This document shows, piece after piece, positions 8,848 to 16,654 of a stretch of DNA of 56,043 bases (position 1 is the first letter of the stretch; each line of letters begins with the position of its first letter). Position numbers and translations under genes: made by a program. The stretch lies in the NCBI GenBank assembly GCA_025928185.1, contig JAICKA010000011.1, forward strand, positions 1-56,043, read 5' to 3'. Under the pieces are notes generated by a model, which had not been told where the DNA came from, made no database searches, and saw only the letters and a list, made by a program, of their open reading frames with translations. Origin of the DNA: Gemmatimonadaceae bacterium. Its GTDB lineage: Bacteria; Gemmatimonadota; Gemmatimonadetes; Gemmatimonadales; Gemmatimonadaceae.

Positions 8848-10882
8848 GGGCGAGCACTCCGCGCAGCGAATTCGGCTTCGTCATGCCCTTTGCCCACAGA
8901 TCGCCCCTGGACCGCACGCGCTCGAGCACCGAGTCCATGGTGAAGTCGGCGGGATCGAGCTGTTCGTTCACCTCGGACCACTCGAGCGGCGTGGAGACGG
9001 TCGCCCCCGGCTTCGCGCGCACCGAGTACACGCCGGCCACCGTTTTGCCGCGAATGTTCTGGAGAAAGTCGACGTACACAGCGCCCGCCGCACGCGACTT
9101 CACCCATCGCTCGATGGTCGCGATTTTCGCGTGCGACTCGGCCACCATGGTCGCCACGAGCTCGGCCACCATGCGCGCGCCGTCGTTCGGCACGTGCGGT
9201 TCGAGCGGCACCACGATGTGCAGTCCGCTCGCGCCGGAGGTTTTCGGCACCGCGTGCAGGTCGAGCGAGTCGAGCACCTCCTTCACCGCAAGCGCGACCT
9301 CGACCACGCGCGCGAACTTCGCCCGCGGTCCGGGATCGAGGTCGATGATCGCGTAGTCGGCGAACTGCACCGAGCCGACGCGCGAGTGCCACGGATCGAT
9401 CGAGATCGCGCCGAGCTGGGCGACGTAGAGCAGCGTGGCGAGATCGCCGCCGATCAGGCGGGCCTGCGTCGTGAGTCCTTCGTCGGCGACCGATTCCACG
9501 CGTACCGACGCCGGCGGATCGCTCGGCGCGCGCTGCTGATAGAACGCCTTGCCGCGCACGCCATTCGGGTAGCGCTTCATCACCAGCGGGCGATCGGCGA
9601 TCGCCGGCAGGAGCAACGGCGAGATGCGAGCATAATAGCGCAGCAGGTCGCCCTTGGTCTGGCCGGTCTCCGGAAAGAACACCTTCTCGAGTTTCGAGAC
9701 TTCTAATGTCCCGGTCGGCAGCGCAAGCTCGCCCTCGCCCCGGCGATCCTCGATGTCCTGCAACTGCGCGACGATTGCGTCGATGTCGGCAGACGAGTTG
9801 CTCCTGGAGCGCGACGACTTGCGGGTGCCCGCCTTTTTCGCTTTGGGGCGGCGACCGTCGTGCGCCGCGCCGCCGCGGCCGTTCGCGCTTGCCCGCCGCG
9901 GGTCCGCGGCCAGCGATTCCGGCTCGTGCACCACTTCGCGCGGCTTCTTGTCGTCGCGCACGCCGACGAACACCGGCTGTCGCAGCTTTCCGTCGGCCGT
10001 CCATTCATTGAACTTGATCTCGACCACGACCGATGGCCGCGTCCAGTGAGGTGCCTCGTTGGTGCGCGGCGTCGTCGTGAACGGCGATGATTTGCGCTCG
10101 ACGCGGTGAAGCCGCTGGTACATGTCGCTCAACGACTGCCTGCCGAAGCCGGTGCCGGTATGGCCGGCATACACCAGCCCGCCCTCGGCGTTGTAGTAGC
10201 CGAGGAGAATCGCGCCAATGTGCTGGCGCGAGTTGCGCGGCTCGGTCCAGCCGCCGACGACGAACTCCTGTCGATGCTCGATCTTGAGCTTGAGCCAGGC
10301 GCGCGAGCGGTGTCCCGCTTCATAGGGCGCGTCGGCCTCCTTGGCGATGATGCCTTCCCAATCGTTCGCCCGCGCCGTGCGCAGCAGCGCGGCGCCGTTC
10401 TCACTCACGTCACTGAGCCGCAGCGCGTTGGAACGTCCCGGGGGTTGGAGGAGCGCGGCGAGATGTTTTCGCCGCACGCGCCACGGCTCAGCGACGAGTG
10501 AGTGCTTTCCATCGACCAGCATGTCGAACAACATCAACGCGGCCGGCGCGCTCTGCTCGTGCGCGGCGATCGCGGTTCGATCCGTCACGTGCATCCGGCC
10601 CTGCAATTCCTGAAAGCGCGCCGGCGAGTCGCCGTGCATCGCGACGATCTCGCCGTCGACGACGAACGGGCGCCGCGCGCGCTTCGACAGCGCCTGCAAC
10701 GCCTCTGCGACTTCCGGAAACTGCCGCGTCTTGTCCAATCCATTCCGGCTCAGCAGCCGCACCGTGCCCGGCGTGGCGAACGCCAGGATGCGGATGCCAT
10801 CGTACTTCGGTTCGAACACCCAGCCCTCGCCACGCGGCAGCTCCGTGCCGATCGTGGCGAGCATTGGGCGCGGTTCGGTCAT
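8840..10882 (-). CDS. ligD: LigD: ligase-polymerase of non-homologous end joining
   Basis: A 680-aa multifunctional end-joining enzyme. Residues about 1-310 are an ATP-dependent ligase: EPKYDGIR puts the nucleophile at K26, with LMLFDMLVDGK, EGIIAKEADAPYE and LKLKIEHRQEF as later motifs. A Lys/Arg/Ser-rich linker (about 330-390) joins it to a primase-like polymerase domain beginning near LEVSKLEKVFFPE; the metal-binding IDLDPG lies around residue 512 and the nucleotide-binding KTSGASGLHI around 545. The 3'-phosphoesterase domain found in mycobacterial and Pseudomonas LigD is absent, so the order is Lig-Pol. The polymerase fills gaps and adds ribonucleotides at breaks; the ligase seals them. 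ku lies directly upstream with a 4-base overlap. Confidence 0.93.
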   Translation of the reverse strand: MTEPRPMLATIGTELPRGEGWVFEPKYDGIRILAFATPGTVRLLSRNGLDKTRQFPEVAEALQALSKRARRPFVVDGEIVAMHGDSPARFQELQGRMHVTDRTAIAAHEQSAPAALMLFDMLVDGKHSLVAEPWRVRRKHLAALLQPPGRSNALRLSDVSENGAALLRTARANDWEGIIAKEADAPYEAGHRSRAWLKLKIEHRQEFVVGGWTEPRNSRQHIGAILLGYYNAEGGLVYAGHTGTGFGRQSLSDMYQRLHRVERKSSPFTTTPRTNEAPHWTRPSVVVEIKFNEWTADGKLRQPVFVGVRDDKKPREVVHEPESLAADPRRASANGRGGAAHDGRRPKAKKAGTRKSSRSRSNSSADIDAIVAQLQDIEDRRGEGELALPTGTLEVSKLEKVFFPETGQTKGDLLRYYARISPLLLPAIADRPLVMKRYPNGVRGKAFYQQRAPSDPPASVRVESVADEGLTTQARLIGGDLATLLYVAQLGAISIDPWHSRVGSVQFADYAIIDLDPGPRAKFARVVEVALAVKEVLDSLDLHAVPKTSGASGLHIVVPLEPHVPNDGARMVAELVATMVAESHAKIATIERWVKSRAAGAVYVDFLQNIRGKTVAGVYSVRAKPGATVSTPLEWSEVNEQLDPADFTMDSVLERVRSRGDLWAKGMTKPNSLRGVLARG

Positions 10883-11721
10883 GCGCTCTTACGCCGCTTT
10901 GCCGTTCGCGTGTGATGCGCGCGCGTCTTTGTCGTCCGCCCGCGCCGCTTGCCCATTTCCAGACTCTCCTGCAGCCGAGCCATGAGGTCGACCACCTGCG
11001 TGCTCTCGCGCTCCTCCGGTTCGGCCACCTCGATCTTCTTGCCCTTCATTTTCGCGCGAATGATCTTGCGCAGATTCGCCGCGTAGTCGTCGGTGTACTT
11101 GGACGGATCGAACGCCTGCGTCAGGTTGCCGACGAGCTGCTCGGCCATCTGCAGCTCCTGCGGCCGCACGCCGCTGTCGCTCGGGAACGAGAACTCGCTC
11201 GTATCCACCAGCTCGTCGGCGAAGCGCATGATGTCGAGCACGATCGCGTCGCCCACCGCCTTGACGCCGGCCAGGTGCAGCGCGTTCGAGCGCATCGTGA
11301 TCTTGCCAATGCCCACGGTTCCGGTGCGCTTGATCGCTTCGCGCAGCAGCGCATAGGGTTTTTCACCGCCCTTCGCCGGCACCACATAGTAGGGCGTCTC
11401 GAAGAAGCGTGGATCGATTTCGTCGGCGCTGGCGAAGTCGAGAATCTCGATCGTCTTCGACGATTCGATCGCTGCCGCCTTGAAGTCCGCGTCCGTCAGG
11501 ACGACGAACTTGCCTTTCGAGTACTCATATCCCTTGACGATGTCCTTCCACGGCACCGTCTCGCCTTCCTTCTGGCAGACGCGCTCGTACCGGATCGGCG
11601 AGAGATCCTGCTTGTGCAGCAAGCGGAAGCTGATGCGCTCCTTCGCCTGGATCGCCGTGTGCAGTCGCACCGGGATGTTCACGAGGCCGAACGTCAGAGC
11701 CCCTGTCCAGACTGGCCGCAT
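10879..11721 (-). CDS. ku: Ku homodimer, non-homologous end joining
   Basis: A 280-aa bacterial Ku. It starts with the family signature WTGALTFGLVNIPVRL, contains the HKQDLSPIRYERVCQKEGE segment and the GYEYSKGKFVVLTD core, and ends with a lysine/arginine-rich tail (MGKRRGRTTKTRAHHTRTAK). Ku threads onto double-strand break ends and recruits LigD through its C-terminal region; the basic tail is typical of Ku proteins that also bind internal DNA. It is the first gene of the operon, with its stop overlapping the ligD ATG. Upstream lies the DnaA-box-like cluster, so its promoter must be in or beside that region; I did not find a convincing -35/-10 pair. Confidence 0.95.
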   Translation of the reverse strand: MRPVWTGALTFGLVNIPVRLHTAIQAKERISFRLLHKQDLSPIRYERVCQKEGETVPWKDIVKGYEYSKGKFVVLTDADFKAAAIESSKTIEILDFASADEIDPRFFETPYYVVPAKGGEKPYALLREAIKRTGTVGIGKITMRSNALHLAGVKAVGDAIVLDIMRFADELVDTSEFSFPSDSGVRPQELQMAEQLVGNLTQAFDPSKYTDDYAANLRKIIRAKMKGKKIEVAEPEERESTQVVDLMARLQESLEMGKRRGRTTKTRAHHTRTAKRRKSA

Positions 11722-11812
11722 CGCTACTCCGAATCATCGAGAGAAAGTCTCGTCGCGCCCCTGGTGACGCGTCGTAGGAGGCTCCCGATGCAACTGCGGT
11801 GCTATCAACAGC

Positions 11813-12020
11813 GTGTCCACAATGGCGTGTGGATATCACCCGGTTTTCGACACGCTTTCGCGTTCTCGAACGGATGCGCACTCCGCAAAATGCAATGCAC
11901 AGTTTTCGATTTGGTACACATCTGTCCACAGTTGTTATCCACAGCATCTCGCATGGGCTTTGTGTCGACGCGGTGCGCACTTAGCGTTTTATCGACATAT
12001 GTCCACATGCGCTATCCACA
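11813..12020. promoter_or_regulatory. Cluster of DnaA-box-like sites, candidate origin or DnaA-control site
   Basis: Against TTATCCACA I find one perfect site at 11935-11943 (+) and three with one mismatch: ATATCCACA at 11828-11836 (-), TTATCGACA at 11989-11997 (+) and CTATCCACA at 12012-12020 (+). Three more share the core TGTCCACA used by high-GC actinobacterial boxes: 11813-11821, 11922-11930 and 11999-12007, all (+). At random, sites with at most one mismatch are expected about 0.04 times in 200 bases on both strands; four are present. The cluster sits in the 458-base gene-poor stretch between ku and the next gene. dnaA, dnaN and gyrB are not in the window, so an origin is a hypothesis, with ku-operon regulation as the alternative. 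Confidence 0.6.
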
Positions 12021-12080
12021 GTAATGACAACGACTTATGGAAAACTTTTCTATTGCGCTTTGAATCAGTGTTTTCTAGGT
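12021..12080. other. AT-rich stretch next to the DnaA-box cluster
   Basis: 39 of these 60 bases are A or T, in a region otherwise strongly GC-rich. It abuts the last DnaA-box-like site, the position expected for a DNA-unwinding element. It could instead be promoter sequence for the following small gene. The remaining 12081-12179 holds nothing I recognise. Confidence 0.5.
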
Positions 12081-12179
12081 TGCCCTCCCTTCCTGTTGCG
12101 ACGTCGTCTGCAAGCGCTCTTCGCACGTTCATCGACGGCTTTCCCCCCACTCGCGACCATGCATCTCGTCAGTTGCGCC

Positions 12180-12485
12180 ATGCCCCAGGAGCCTCTCGAA
12201 GACGCGCCGCGTTCGGCGCTCCTCGCCGACCGCGCGGACGCGGATCGGTGGGACGGCTTCTGGTCGCAGCAGTCGGACGCGTACTATGTCCGCCGCACTG
12301 CGGCCGATGGCGGCGTCGAATGGTACAGTCTTTCGGATGACGACGAGCCCGCGCACGTCGGCGAGACGCGCGTACTCACGCTGCGCACGCCGACGCGACC
12401 GCATGCGCGCGTCAGTGTCGTCGTGGCGCAATCACCCGCGGGCCGGCGCATGCTGGTGGGAAGCGCCGGACGGTCGCACCGGTGA
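12180..12485 (+). CDS. Hypothetical 101-aa protein
   Basis: Unrecognised. From the ATG at 12180 the protein begins MPQEPLEDAPRSALLADR and has a compact beta-rich middle (GFWSQQSDAYYVRR, then GGVEWYSLSDDDEP, then TRVLTLRTP) and an Arg-rich end. No signal peptide or enzyme motif is seen. The frame stays open upstream, with ATGs at 12159 and 12024, but the latter would read through the AT-rich stretch and gives an atypical sequence, so the start is uncertain. No clear ribosome-binding site precedes any of the three. It converges with the minus-strand gene ending at 12497. Confidence 0.45.
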   Translation: MPQEPLEDAPRSALLADRADADRWDGFWSQQSDAYYVRRTAADGGVEWYSLSDDDEPAHVGETRVLTLRTPTRPHARVSVVVAQSPAGRRMLVGSAGRSHR

Positions 12486-12496
12486 GCGACGTGCGC

Positions 12497-13390
12497 TCAG
12501 GCGCTGGGTTCGGGAAGCAGCTCGAGCTGCGCCGTGCGCTGCGCGACGACGCGGCGAGACGCTTCGTACAACCAATCGAAGCTCGCGTCGAGTCGCGGAT
12601 CACCGCCGGCGGCATCGCGCGCCAGCGTGAAGTGACCATACAGCCGTGCATCGATTCGCTCGGGCTCTCCGTGCAAGCGGAACAGCAGCAGCTCGGTGGC
12701 GGCTTCGGTGAGATGGAACAGCGTGAACAGATAGAAGCGCGTGCGCGCCTCGTCCGCCTCCGACACGGTGGCGAGAAACGCCGGCTCGCGGACGGGCCGC
12801 TCTTCGCGAATCGATGCGACGAGCTCCATCGCGTGCTGCAGGCCGGACGGTCCGGCGCCGCGCAACAGATGCGTCCACAGCTCGGCGACGCGCCGCAGAA
12901 TCACAATGTCCCAGCGCGCCTCGTCTTCGCGCGCCGGAAAGAGTACGTCTTCGTGCGCGCGCAACCAGTTGCGGAACTCCGTCTGCTTGTGCCCGAGCTG
13001 CGCGAGACCGGCGAGGAGCAGCGTGCGATAAAGCGCGGCGACCCGCTCGTTGCGTTCGATCGGCAGCGCGGCGGTGAGAATGAACGCGCGGTCGGCGCCG
13101 GACTCGATGTGTGCGGTGCGTTGCGCTTCCTGTTCGCCGGAGAGTCGTGCGGTGGGCGACGCGGCGCCTTCGAAGTCGAGCCATTCGCTGGCGGCGATCA
13201 CGTAGGCGCCGGCGAGCGGCACGACGAATTCCGGAACGTCCGCCTCGACCGGCATCGGTGCGCCGGTCGCCATACGCGTCAGCACGCTCATCGCGTACTG
13301 CACGGCTGCGGCGCGGTCCTCGGGCGTGACCACCTTGACCGCCCAATGGCGATCGAGCGTGTCGAGTGCGTTCGGGAAGGGCGTGGTCAT
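12497..13390 (-). CDS. Hypothetical 297-aa mostly helical protein
   Basis: Unrecognised. It reads as a soluble, largely alpha-helical protein with many Ala/Leu/Arg heptad-like stretches, for example LAGLAQLGHKQTEFRNWL, WDIVILRRVAELWTHLL and RFYLFTLFHLTEAATEL. No signal peptide, no membrane segment and no metal-binding or nucleotide-binding motif is visible; cysteines are absent. The codon use looks like that of its neighbours. It faces the gene at 13498 across a 107-base divergent gap that could hold both promoters. A helical-repeat scaffold is possible but not claimed. Confidence 0.6.
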   Translation of the reverse strand: MTTPFPNALDTLDRHWAVKVVTPEDRAAAVQYAMSVLTRMATGAPMPVEADVPEFVVPLAGAYVIAASEWLDFEGAASPTARLSGEQEAQRTAHIESGADRAFILTAALPIERNERVAALYRTLLLAGLAQLGHKQTEFRNWLRAHEDVLFPAREDEARWDIVILRRVAELWTHLLRGAGPSGLQHAMELVASIREERPVREPAFLATVSEADEARTRFYLFTLFHLTEAATELLLFRLHGEPERIDARLYGHFTLARDAAGGDPRLDASFDWLYEASRRVVAQRTAQLELLPEPSA

Positions 13391-13497
13391 CAGGTGGACG
13401 CGACGAACTGCAGTGAGCGGCGGACCTCAAATTCGCATACGAATCTGACGGGCAGCACGAGTCGGAGTAACACCGCGGACGCGCGACGGAGGGACTC

Positions 13498-14001
13498 ATG
13501 AGCATCGAGCCCCACGCCCGGCGGCGGCTGCAGCTGGTCTACGAAACGACTCGCGACGCCCAATTGATCAAAGAACTTCGACAAGTACTAGAGGCAGCGC
13601 AGATGTCCTTCGTTCCGAGTGCAGACGTGTTGCGCGACATCGCCATGTGCGCGGCATGCACCCAGGACGCTCCACGCACCGGACGCGCCGGGCTCTGTCC
13701 CGACCACCGCGCCCGGTGGAATCTCGAAGCATGCATGGCGGACATGTCCGCCCACGTCGAGCACGAGGTCTCGCTCCAGCGGCTCGTCGATGACGTGTTG
13801 TCCACCGGCGACGGCGCGCAGTTGTTGTCCGCCTTCGACCGGCAGCGGCGTGCGTTGCAGTTGGTGATGGAAGCCCACGCGCGGGGAGCCGTGCAGTTGC
13901 CGGAGAGCATCGCGGCCACCGTCGAGCGGGCGTGTACGAGCGGTCCCCGCTTCCTCACGGGTGGATCGTCGAATTCGGTCGTGCAGCAGCAGGCGAGCTA
14001 A
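13498..14001 (+). CDS. Hypothetical 167-aa protein with Cys/His cluster
   Basis: Unrecognised. An N-terminal helix (RRRLQLVYETTRDAQLIKEL) leads to a Cys/His-containing centre: CAAC near residues 51-54, then a lone Cys and CPDH about 15 residues later, which together could bind zinc. The C-terminal half is helical and acidic. The start has a strong ribosome-binding site, GGAGGG, 5 bases before the ATG. A 62-aa gene follows 26 bases downstream on the same strand. Nothing in the sequence shows its role. Confidence 0.55.
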   Translation: MSIEPHARRRLQLVYETTRDAQLIKELRQVLEAAQMSFVPSADVLRDIAMCAACTQDAPRTGRAGLCPDHRARWNLEACMADMSAHVEHEVSLQRLVDDVLSTGDGAQLLSAFDRQRRALQLVMEAHARGAVQLPESIAATVERACTSGPRFLTGGSSNSVVQQQAS

Positions 14002-14027
14002 CGCCAAATCGCCGGGAGAATACGCTC

Positions 14028-14216
14028 ATGATTCAAGTCAAATGCGTCGGCGGTGAATGCAACGGACTTACGGTGCGGGTCGAGCCGCTTCCGACGTACT
14101 ACGAAGTCGTCGATCCGCGCGATGCATCGCGCCGCGATTACTATATCCTCGAAGTAGGCCAGTGGGGCGCCCGGCTCGTGCCGGAAGCAACGGCGGAGTG
14201 GCGCGCGAGGGTGTGA
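14028..14216 (+). CDS. Hypothetical 62-aa protein
   Basis: Unrecognised. A short beta-rich protein (MIQVKCVGGECNGLTVRV, then a YYEVVDPRD segment and YYILEVGQWGARLVPE). GGGAG lies about 10 bases before the ATG. Two cysteines sit five residues apart near the start. It is probably co-transcribed with the preceding gene. The stop codon is followed at once by a purine-rich repeat and a hairpin. Confidence 0.55.
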   Translation: MIQVKCVGGECNGLTVRVEPLPTYYEVVDPRDASRRDYYILEVGQWGARLVPEATAEWRARV

Positions 14217-14243
14217 TCGAGAGAGGAGAGAGGAGAGAGGAGC
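14217..14243 (+). repeat. Purine-rich GAGAGGA 7-base tandem repeat
   Basis: Three tandem copies of GAGAGGA begin right behind the stop codon of the 62-aa gene. Similar purine-rich runs occur at other intergenic sites in the window. Confidence 0.75.
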
Positions 14244-14249
14244 AAAAGA

Positions 14250-14282
14250 CCGAGATTTCAGGCGTCAGCGCTGAGATCTCGG
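14250..14282. terminator. Hairpin between convergent genes
   Basis: A 12-base stem with one mismatch (14250-14261 pairs with 14271-14282, outer arms CCGAGAT and ATCTCGG) around a 9-base loop. It sits between convergent genes and could stop transcription from either side, although neither side carries a T-run, so factor-independent termination would be weak. Confidence 0.5.
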
Positions 14283-14299
14283 CCGCAGGATTTCAGAGC

Positions 14300-14719
14300 T
14301 CACGAAATCGGGAGATCGTAATCCTCGATCGCCCACTCGAGCACTTCGGTCTCGAACCAGCCGTTGTCGTCGTCGAGCGCACCGGCGTGCACGAGCACAT
14401 GAAGCATGGATCGTAGCTGCCGCAGCACGTTGAGCAGCGGTTCTCGTCTTCCCCGTGCCGCCTGAACGAACCGGCGAATGTGCGCGCGGAACTCCATCCG
14501 CGCCGATCTCGCCTCCTCCACACACGCTCGGGCATTCAGCACCGTTTCTCGGACCTGGGCGTTCCATTCATCCAGCAGGTTGTGGCGCGCCATCAACTCC
14601 AGATGCTGCGCTTCGACTCGTCGTAATCGACGGTACAGCGACGCGCACGCGGCAAAATCCGACGGAACGCCGAGTGCGCCCGGACTGTCGCCGGCAACGA
14701 TCTGTTGGTGGGGGACCAT
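14300..14719 (-). CDS. Hypothetical 139-aa helical protein
   Basis: Unrecognised. After an N-terminal linker the protein is a run of amphipathic helices (SLYRRLRRVEAQHLELMARH, then ACVEEARSARMEFRAHIRRF, then LLNVLRQLRSMLHVLV) ending in an acidic stretch (WFETEVLEWAIEDYD). It looks like a small helical-bundle protein and could bind a partner. I place the start at the ATG at 14719 because GGAGGG lies 6 bases upstream; an ATG at 14737 and a GTG at 14752 are in frame but poorly placed. No signal peptide. Confidence 0.55.
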   Translation of the reverse strand: MVPHQQIVAGDSPGALGVPSDFAACASLYRRLRRVEAQHLELMARHNLLDEWNAQVRETVLNARACVEEARSARMEFRAHIRRFVQAARGRREPLLNVLRQLRSMLHVLVHAGALDDDNGWFETEVLEWAIEDYDLPIS

Positions 14720-14878
14720 CGTCGACCCTCCGGCCATGGATGGATGATGCACGAAGTGGCAGGACGTCCGACAAATTCGGCAGAGATCCCCGGAGCCGCA
14801 AGACTCAATTGTCGCCGATTTCGGACAGTCGAGCTTGCTAAAGTTTTGATTTGCTGCGGCTCACCGCGGCCGCTGGCC

Positions 14879-15223
14879 TTACCTCGCGCCGTCGCGAGGC
14901 TCCTCTGTGCGCTCCTCCGCACGCTCGTCGACGCGCTCGATCGTTCGGTCGTCGGCGCTTGCATCCGTTGCCTCGATACCGCGGTCCTCGCGCAACGACT
15001 CCACCACTTGCGCGCGCTCGTCGATCTCCGACGGCCACATCGCGATCGGGACGGGAATCTCGTCGTTCGGGTCGCGGGTGCTGGCGCCCGCCGACGGATC
15101 GACCGCGCTCGCGTCGGCGAGCGGCAGATCGTCGTTCGTCTCATCGGCATTTTCCCCGCGGGCGATTCCCGCCAGCGGATTGCGACGGCTGTTCTCGTGT
15201 CGGTGGGATTCGGAATTCATCAT
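14879..15223 (-). CDS. Hypothetical 114-aa acidic, probably disordered protein
   Basis: Unrecognised. Very hydrophilic, rich in Asp, Glu, Arg and Ala, with few hydrophobic residues, so it is likely disordered or only weakly folded. The start at 15223 is supported by AGGAG upstream, and its ATG overlaps the stop of the aminotransferase gene by 4 bases, which implies translational coupling. Despite the coupling nothing suggests an enzymatic link. The ending (ERVDERAEERTEEPRDGAR) is charged and repetitive. Confidence 0.5.
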   Translation of the reverse strand: MMNSESHRHENSRRNPLAGIARGENADETNDDLPLADASAVDPSAGASTRDPNDEIPVPIAMWPSEIDERAQVVESLREDRGIEATDASADDRTIERVDERAEERTEEPRDGAR

Positions 15224-16482
15224 GCTCTCCTGAGCGACGCGTCGCCCATGTTGTCGTAGCGAATACCGGCGTCTCGCAGCCGCTCGATCGCTTGATTCAG
15301 CAGCGGCGCATCGCCGATCAGGGACAGGCGGAAGAAGTGCTCCCCACCTGGGCCGAACGCGTTGCCGGGCGTCACCACCACGCCGGCTCGATCGATCAGC
15401 AATCGCGTCCATTCCTGCGCGCCGTATCCTCGAGGGATCGGCAGCCACACGAACATCGTGGCGTGCGGCGGCTCGGCCGTCCAGCCGAGCGAACGGAATC
15501 CGGCGAGCAGCGCGTCGCGCCGCTCGCGGTAGCGCGCGACGATCGGGCCCTCGAGCTGCTCGATGTGATCGAGCGCGTACGCTGCGCCGGCCTGGATCGG
15601 CGCAGGCGTGCCGTATCCCATGTTCGTGCGCACCCCATGCAGCGCGTCGATCAGATCGCGTCCGCCAACGGCGAACGCGATCCGCGACCCCGCCATGTTG
15701 AACGTCTTCGAGAACGAATGGAACTCGAGCACCACGTCCTTCGCTCCGGGCACCTCGAGCGCACTCGGCGCAACCCGGTCGTCGAACGTGAGCTCGCTGT
15801 ACGCGAGATCCGAGATCAGCAGAATGCCGTGGCGCCGACACAGCGCGACGGCTTCCTCGAACATCTCCAGCGGGGCCACCGCACCCGTGGGATTGTGCGG
15901 ATAGTTGAGCACCATCACGCGCGCGCGCCGCAGCACGTCGGCCGGAATGGTGTTGAAATCCGGCAGGAAGCCGCGTTCGGGCGCGAGGTGCATCAGATAC
16001 GTTTCGCCGCCGATTAAACCGGTCGCCCGTCCGTGCACCGGGTAATAGATGTCGGGCACGAGCGTGACGGTGGACTCATCGGCGAACGCCATCGTCGCGT
16101 GCGCGATTCCTTCCTTCGCGCCGCTCAAACACACGACCTCGTACTCCGGATCGATCGACACGTCGAAACGCCGCTTCATGAAGGCGGCGGCTGCCTGGCG
16201 AAACTGCTTCGTGCCGCGGAATGGCGGGTAGCCGTGCGTTCGCGGATCCGCGTACGCAGCGGCGATCGCGTCGACGATCGGCTTGGGCGTCGGCTGGTCG
16301 GGATTCCCCATCCCCAAGTCGATGAGGTCGGCTCCGCCGGCGAGCGCCTCCGCCTTCAGCTCATCGAGCCAGGCAAACACATAGGTCGGCAGGTCGGTGA
16401 GCCGGCGCGACGGAACGAGCCGTGCGACGACATGGTCCGACTCCGTCGCGGGAGAGGAGCGCCGAGACGTGGTTGATGACAT
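15220..16482 (-). CDS. PLP-dependent class I/II aminotransferase
   Basis: A 420-aa fold-type I aminotransferase in the group that contains AlaC-like alanine transaminases and LL-diaminopimelate aminotransferase relatives. Visible family features are LIDLGMGNPDQPTPK near the N-terminus, the substrate segment HGYPPFRGTKQFRQAA, NYPHNPTGA, DLAYSEL, and SFSKTFNMAGSR with the PLP-binding lysine at K259; the conserved terminal arginine is in FFRLSLI. The substrate cannot be fixed from sequence. The frame extends 16 codons further upstream, but those codons lie in the GGTCCATGG repeat element, so I use the ATG at 16482. The small gene downstream is translationally coupled. Confidence 0.88.
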   Translation of the reverse strand: MSSTTSRRSSPATESDHVVARLVPSRRLTDLPTYVFAWLDELKAEALAGGADLIDLGMGNPDQPTPKPIVDAIAAAYADPRTHGYPPFRGTKQFRQAAAAFMKRRFDVSIDPEYEVVCLSGAKEGIAHATMAFADESTVTLVPDIYYPVHGRATGLIGGETYLMHLAPERGFLPDFNTIPADVLRRARVMVLNYPHNPTGAVAPLEMFEEAVALCRRHGILLISDLAYSELTFDDRVAPSALEVPGAKDVVLEFHSFSKTFNMAGSRIAFAVGGRDLIDALHGVRTNMGYGTPAPIQAGAAYALDHIEQLEGPIVARYRERRDALLAGFRSLGWTAEPPHATMFVWLPIPRGYGAQEWTRLLIDRAGVVVTPGNAFGPGGEHFFRLSLIGDAPLLNQAIERLRDAGIRYDNMGDASLRRA

Positions 16483-16511
16483 GAATGGAAGTGGAGGCAG
16501 GTATTGGGCCG

Positions 16512-16606
16512 AATTTGGTCCATGGTCCATAGTCCTGGTCCATGGTGGAGGTCGACGGACTACGGTCTACGGCCCAAGGGCCACGGTCCACGGACCACGG
16601 ACCAAT
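16512..16606. repeat. GGTCCATGG palindromic repeat element, copy 1
   Basis: A block built from GGTCCATGG, GGTCCAC and GGACCAC units in both orientations, lying between the divergent aminotransferase and arsR genes. The first 19 bases (16512-16530) are identical to 49235-49253 upstream of dnaX, and both copies end in an ACCAA motif. Confidence 0.75.
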
Positions 16607-16621
16607 CCGGCCCTTGCGCTG

Positions 16622-16641
16622 TACAATTAGACGATTATCTA
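16622..16641 (+). promoter_or_regulatory. Possible -10 and ArsR operator
   Basis: TACAAT at 16622-16627 matches the -10 consensus at five of six bases, and TAGA-N6-TCTA at 16628-16641 forms an inverted repeat just 13 bases before the arsR ATG. AT-rich inverted repeats at the start of transcription are typical ArsR-family operators, so autoregulation is plausible. No good -35 is visible. Confidence 0.4.
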
Positions 16642-16654
16642 TGCGTCGTACGTC

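Noticed and set aside
10498-12024. Long plus-strand open frame (508 codons) across ligD and ku
   Set aside because: It is antisense to ligD and ku, which carry clear family motifs; its composition is an Arg/Ala-rich shadow of high-GC coding sequence.
12024-12179. Upstream start for the 101-aa protein
   Set aside because: The extra 52 residues are encoded by the AT-rich stretch behind the DnaA boxes and have no ribosome-binding site; the start stays uncertain but the long version is unlikely.
16483-16530. Extended N-terminus of the aminotransferase
   Set aside because: The extra 16 codons fall within the palindromic repeat element and add nothing resembling the family.
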